This document shows, in pieces, positions 61,082 through 64,000 of a DNA stretch of 64,000 bases. Position 1 is the first letter of the stretch, and each line of letters begins with the position of its first letter. Location of the stretch: contig NZ_CP034346.1 in the NCBI RefSeq assembly GCF_003991425.1, forward strand, positions 3,819,501 through 3,883,500, read 5' to 3'. The translations under genes were made by a program, and so were the position numbers. The notes under the pieces were generated by a model, which was not told where the DNA came from, did not search any database, and worked only from the letters and a program-made list of their open reading frames with translations. Source of the stretch: Paenibacillus lutimineralis (lineage in GTDB: Bacteria; Bacillota; Bacilli; Paenibacillales; Paenibacillaceae).

Positions 61082-61118
61082 AACCACCCCTCAGCTGCGA
61101 GCCACGGGGTGGTCTTGT
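61082..61118 (+). terminator. Terminator on the plus strand
   Basis: ACCACCCCTCAGC...GCCACGGGGTGGT followed by CTTGTTT. It could end the yhgE transcript or the short frame before it. Confidence 0.7.
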
Positions 61119-61126
61119 TTATTCGG

Positions 61127-61255
61127 CTGCCAAAATATCGGCAAATCTATCGGGGTGCAAGAGCTTTATCACCCGGCGGTGGATCTGAATGTTTTTACTA
61201 TTCCGTGGATAGTGACCATCCTCAAAATATAAGCATTTCCATTTCGGTTCTTTTC
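61127..61255 (-). pseudogene. C-terminal gene relic
   Basis: On the minus strand CLYFEDGHYPRNSKNIQ and IHRRVIKLLHPDRFADILAAE run to a TAA at 61127 in one frame, preceded by frame breaks. It looks like the tail of a lost gene. Family not recognised. Confidence 0.3.
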
Positions 61256-61391
61256 ATATGGCATCATATCTTTTCGTGCTTGATCGGTACGGCATGTTGT
61301 TTAAAAAATACAAGCTGTATGCAATAATGATCTTAAATAGAATTTACGTTTTTTCTGATGCATCATGATTATCTTATTATAGGAGGCAGCA

Positions 61392-61814
61392 ATGAAGTTT
61401 ACCGAATCATGGATTGATAAGGCTGATAGTGCCATACGTAAGAAGATCATAGAATTTAACCTATCGCAAGCAACTGGAGAGCTTAAAGACGACGTAGGAA
61501 CGGTTGAAATTACACTTGTTAACGATCAGGATGAACTGGTGGCAGGGATTACCGCATCGATCTATTGGAAGCAGATGCATGTCGATTTTCTGTGGGTCGA
61601 CGAGTCGCTCCGCGGCAAGAACAAAGGGTCTGAACTGCTCGAAAAGGCCGAGGAAATTGCCAGACAGCATCATTGCCGTTACATCCAGCTAGAGACCTTT
61701 AGCTTCCAGGCACCGGAATTTTACAAGAAAAAAGGGTTCACCGTCTTTGGTATCCTTGATGATTCCCCTTATGACGGAGCACAACAGTATTTTCTGAAGA
61801 AAATACTTGAATAA
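61392..61814 (+). CDS. GNAT family N-acetyltransferase
   Basis: 140 aa. The acetyl-CoA binding motif reads LWVDESLRGKNKGSELLEKAEEIARQHHC (about 60-90), followed by IQLETFSFQAPEFYKKKGFTVFGIL and the C-terminal strand YFLKKIL. TAGGAGGCAGCA is a strong ribosome binding site. Monocistronic, with a terminator directly after. Substrate unknown. Confidence 0.93.
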   Translation: MKFTESWIDKADSAIRKKIIEFNLSQATGELKDDVGTVEITLVNDQDELVAGITASIYWKQMHVDFLWVDESLRGKNKGSELLEKAEEIARQHHCRYIQLETFSFQAPEFYKKKGFTVFGILDDSPYDGAQQYFLKKILE

Positions 61815-61827
61815 CCAGGGTTACAAA

Positions 61828-61881
61828 CAAAAAAAGGGCGCCCCAGGCCACCGCTCGTAACTTGGGGACTGCCCTTTTTAG
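61828..61881. terminator. Terminator after the GNAT gene
   Basis: AAAAAAAGGGCGCCCCAGG pairs with CTTGGGGACTGCCCTTTTTA; T residues flank the stem on both strands. Confidence 0.85.
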
Positions 61882-62183
61882 GCATATAAATGAGTGGGAC
61901 GACCATCTTCGAACAGAAGGAATGGCCTCTCGAAATTCCCCATTTTATAAAATATCAGTTCACATAATCCGCAATCTAATCTCGTATCGAAGCTTCTTAA
62001 TACGTTTATACCTTTCACCAATCAGGCCCGCGAGCTGCAGATTTCACTAGCAATTGAATGAACTCAGACGCCGATTTATGACTGTCATCGTCGCAAATAT
62101 ACCTATGAAGAAAAACAGCCTGTTGAATGAAGCTCAACAGGCTGTTTCTTATTAAGAAGGGGTACTCGGTACATTGAATCGTC
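61882..62183. other. Spacer without a supported gene
   Basis: Short frames here have no ribosome binding site. A strong hairpin AAACAGCCTGTTGA...TCAACAGGCTGTTT followed by CTTATT lies at about 62114-62150, a plus-strand terminator with no obvious gene in front of it, which suggests a deleted gene. Confidence 0.4.
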
Positions 62184-62368
62184 CTAACGAAACTGCATAT
62201 CGTTATTCCTTCGAAAATACGTCGGTAATTATTCTAACGAAACTACGTATCGTTATTTGCAATAAATTCAGGCCTTGAACGGCTTTTTTGGCAAAATAGC
62301 GATACCCTGTTTCGTTACATTTTTCAGGAGCCTGTTTTGACGCAAATAGCGATATAGTGTTTCGTTAG
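62184..62368. repeat. Four-unit dyad repeat element, family 2 copy 2
   Basis: Units at 62184-62208, 62234-62258 (direct) and 62294-62318, 62344-62368 (inverted). Spacings 50, 60 and 50 bp and total length 185 bp, identical to the copy at 45481. Linkers between the units are unlike those of copy 1. Confidence 0.88.
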
Positions 62369-62388
62369 CGATCCCCACTTCAAATGAA

Positions 62389-62569
62389 GGCTATAAAAGA
62401 ACGGTTTTCAGCACCGAAAAGGTTGGATAAAGCTAGGGACTGAGGAGCGCAGCGTACGTAGTTTGTACGTGAGCACCAGAAGGCCCGGCTGAATTCAAGA
62501 TTCGATGCCGAATCCATTGCATATGAAAAAACTTCATGATCAAAAGCGGACTTTTTAAGCTTCCTCTTC
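62389..62569 (-). repeat. Dispersed repeat family 3, copy B1
   Basis: About 181 bp in opposite orientation to A1/A2: GGTTTTCAGCACCG, GGAGCGCAGCGTACG, GTACGTGAGCACC, TGAATTCAAGATTCGATG, TTCATGATCAAAAGCGGAC, ending TTTTTAAGCTTCCTCTT. It directly follows the family 2 element. Confidence 0.85.
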
Positions 62570-62576
62570 AAATCAT

Positions 62577-62754
62577 GGCTTTAAAAGAACGGTTTTCAGC
62601 ACCGAGAAGATTGGATGAAGCTAGGGACTGAGGAGCAGAGCGTACGTTTTGGGTACGTGAGCACCGGAAGGCCCAGGTGAATTCAAGATTCGATGTCGAG
62701 ATCGCCTCTTGATATTACTTCGTGATCAAAAGCGGACTTTTTAAGCTTCCTCTC
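62577..62754 (-). repeat. Dispersed repeat family 3, copy B2, abutting hrpB
   Basis: About 178 bp, head-to-tail with B1. Same conserved blocks. Its last two bases overlap the hrpB stop codon (62753-62755), so the element supplies the end of that gene. Confidence 0.85.
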
Positions 62755-64000
62755 AAGGTTTGTTGGGGCGGACCTTGCGGGTGGCTGTAGCCTCCAACGG
62801 ATCATCCGGCCAATAATGTTTCGGATAGCGCCCCTTCAGATCCTTCTTGATCTCAAAGTAAGTACCGCTCCAGAAGCTGCGCAAATCCGAGGTCACCTGG
62901 ACAGGACGGCTGGCAGGCGACAGCAGATGCAGTGTAATCGGGATACGTCCGTAGCCGATTCGCGGCGTCTCCATCATGCCGAATACCTCCTGCAGACGGA
63001 CTGAGACATATGGCGCCTGCGGACCCTCATATTGAACCGGTATCTTGGATCCGCTTGGAACGATCAAATGTGTCGGCGCTTCAGCCTGAAGTTCCTGCAT
63101 TCGAGCCCAACCGATCCTATTTTCCAGAATCGTATAAAGCGACAGGCTCTGGAGCTCCGAACGCTTGCGCATACCGGTCACATAAGGCGCTAGCCATTCA
63201 TGTACGTGACGAGCCAATGCTTCATCCGTTAGATCAGGCCAGGAAGGCTCAAGACGGCGCAGGAACTCCACTCGAGCCTGCAGCTGTTTTGACTTGGCAT
63301 TCCAAGGCAGCAACGTGTCGATTTGCTCCGCCACTGCGCTAAGCAGCGCTTCTGTAATTCGCTCTGCGGTTGGATTTGGATCCGGCTTATCCTGTAGCAA
63401 AATGGCTCCTAACGTCAGACGACGGCGCACCCGCACTACCCCAGTATGTTCATCCCAATCCGCATGAGCGCTCTCCTCCATCTGATCCCGATAATACTCA
63501 TATACATGCTCCTCCGGCATCGGAGCGGCTAGCAAAATACGGCCCTCCGCGCCTTCGTCATCAACTTCTGCAATGGCAACAAACGGCTCGTCGCCGAGCA
63601 GCTGCCTATTCCGGAATACCGCTCCCCGGCCCGAACGCAGTAGGTATCTTCCATCCGAGCGTCGCCGTGCGATCCGGTCCGGATAGGCATAAGAGACAAG
63701 TAACCCGCAAAATGACAGCCAATCATCGGTATTTCCACCAGCCATCTCATTACTGGGCTGGATATCATCGGCTATCTTATGAAGCTGCCGCTCCCATTGG
63801 CCGCTGACCTGCAACAATCGCTGCAAGGCGTAGCCGTCCACATCGGCGCTATTCGCGGCACCGGGACGCGGGCTTCCTTCTTCGCCAGCTGCCATGACAA
63901 GCGATAGGCGCGTGCGCAGATCGCTGTCATTGGCAGCGGCTTGCCCGCGGAACAGGTCGCGCTCTTCGAGCAGCGCGGCCAGACGGCAGGCCGCGCGGGA
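62753..64000 (-). CDS. hrpB: ATP-dependent helicase HrpB, C-terminal part
   Basis: The frame is open to the right window edge; 415 C-terminal residues are seen, about half of the protein (usually 800-850 aa). The visible part is the HrpB-specific C-terminal region: RAACRLAALLEERDL at the edge, DWLSFCGLLVSYAYPDRIARRR, FVAIAEVDDEGAEGRILLAAP, LPWNAKSKQLQARVEFLRRL, VPSGSKIPVQYEGPQAPYVSVRLQEVFGM and SFWSGTYFEIKKDLKGRYPKHYWPDDP. DEAH helicase motifs lie outside the window. A putative RNA/DNA helicase whose cellular role is poorly known. Confidence 0.95.
   Translation of the reverse strand, partial: SRAACRLAALLEERDLFRGQAAANDSDLRTRLSLVMAAGEEGSPRPGAANSADVDGYALQRLLQVSGQWERQLHKIADDIQPSNEMAGGNTDDWLSFCGLLVSYAYPDRIARRRSDGRYLLRSGRGAVFRNRQLLGDEPFVAIAEVDDEGAEGRILLAAPMPEEHVYEYYRDQMEESAHADWDEHTGVVRVRRRLTLGAILLQDKPDPNPTAERITEALLSAVAEQIDTLLPWNAKSKQLQARVEFLRRLEPSWPDLTDEALARHVHEWLAPYVTGMRKRSELQSLSLYTILENRIGWARMQELQAEAPTHLIVPSGSKIPVQYEGPQAPYVSVRLQEVFGMMETPRIGYGRIPITLHLLSPASRPVQVTSDLRSFWSGTYFEIKKDLKGRYPKHYWPDDPLEATATRKVRPNKP

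Noticed and set aside
60959..61327. 122-codon open frame on the plus strand
   Set aside because: It passes through a strong terminator hairpin and overlaps a minus-strand gene relic; no domain and no ribosome binding site.
61862..62050. 62-codon open frame on the plus strand after the GNAT gene
   Set aside because: It begins inside the GNAT terminator stem, has no ribosome binding site and no protein-like pattern.

Overview
The window looks like a chromosomal stretch of a spore-forming, low-to-mid G+C Gram-positive bacterium, most likely a Paenibacillus. The evidence is a YesM/YesN-type two-component pair inside a sugar-uptake operon, a Spo0E-type phosphatase, GreA, a GlcNAc-type PTS, HrpB, a cobalamin riboswitch on metE, strong AGGAGG-type ribosome binding sites with some TTG/GTG starts, and a homologue of the Bacillus replication terminator protein RTP. 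No tRNA, rRNA or CRISPR array was seen.

Layout. 1-14.8 kb is a glycan-utilisation locus read on the minus strand. It holds a heparinase II/III-type lyase (cut by the window edge), a GH88 unsaturated glucuronyl hydrolase, a GH3 glycosidase, a YesN/YesM pair, an ABC sugar importer (binding lipoprotein plus two permeases), a GH130 enzyme and a DUF4127 protein. Three of its promoters share one operator layout: two half-sites 21 bp apart, then exactly 20 bp to the -10 hexamer. This marks them as one regulon, probably of the local AraC-type response regulator. A 1478-bp IS3-family element (15063-16540) sits in the loop of a terminator. 16.5-20.4 kb holds an unknown AT-rich gene and an rsgA-like plus GNAT-APH fusion operon, preceded by an 11-codon leader peptide and two hairpins, which looks like ribosome-mediated attenuation. 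greA follows.

21-31.4 kb is an AT-rich contact/secreted-toxin island: a secreted RCC1/fibronectin protein, an 1895-aa RHS/YD-repeat polymorphic toxin, its candidate immunity gene, and the remnant of another immunity-like gene. 31.5-38.8 kb holds a TetR-MFS efflux pair, a second MFS, SDR and epimerase genes, a DUF817 protein and a CopZ-like metallochaperone. 38.9-45.4 kb holds a broken aldo-keto reductase, an ECF sigma factor, two OmpR-type two-component systems and an ABC exporter. 45.4-51.4 kb holds mgtC-like, a YdjM-like hydrolase, spo0E-like with a candidate structured leader, azoR, and metE under a B12 riboswitch. 51.5-58.1 kb holds the RTP homologue with repeated candidate binding sites, sseB, a NarL-type two-component system, rodA and a GlcNAc-type PTS. 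58.5-64 kb holds a frameshifted yhgE/pip, a GNAT gene and the 3' part of hrpB.

The most striking structure is in the spacers. Two dispersed repeat families with different sequences share one rigid design: four 24-25-bp units with start-to-start spacings of exactly 50, 60 and 50 bp, perfectly symmetric about the centre, with linkers that are largely diverged. A third family of about 175-180 bp occurs four times and often lies next to the second.
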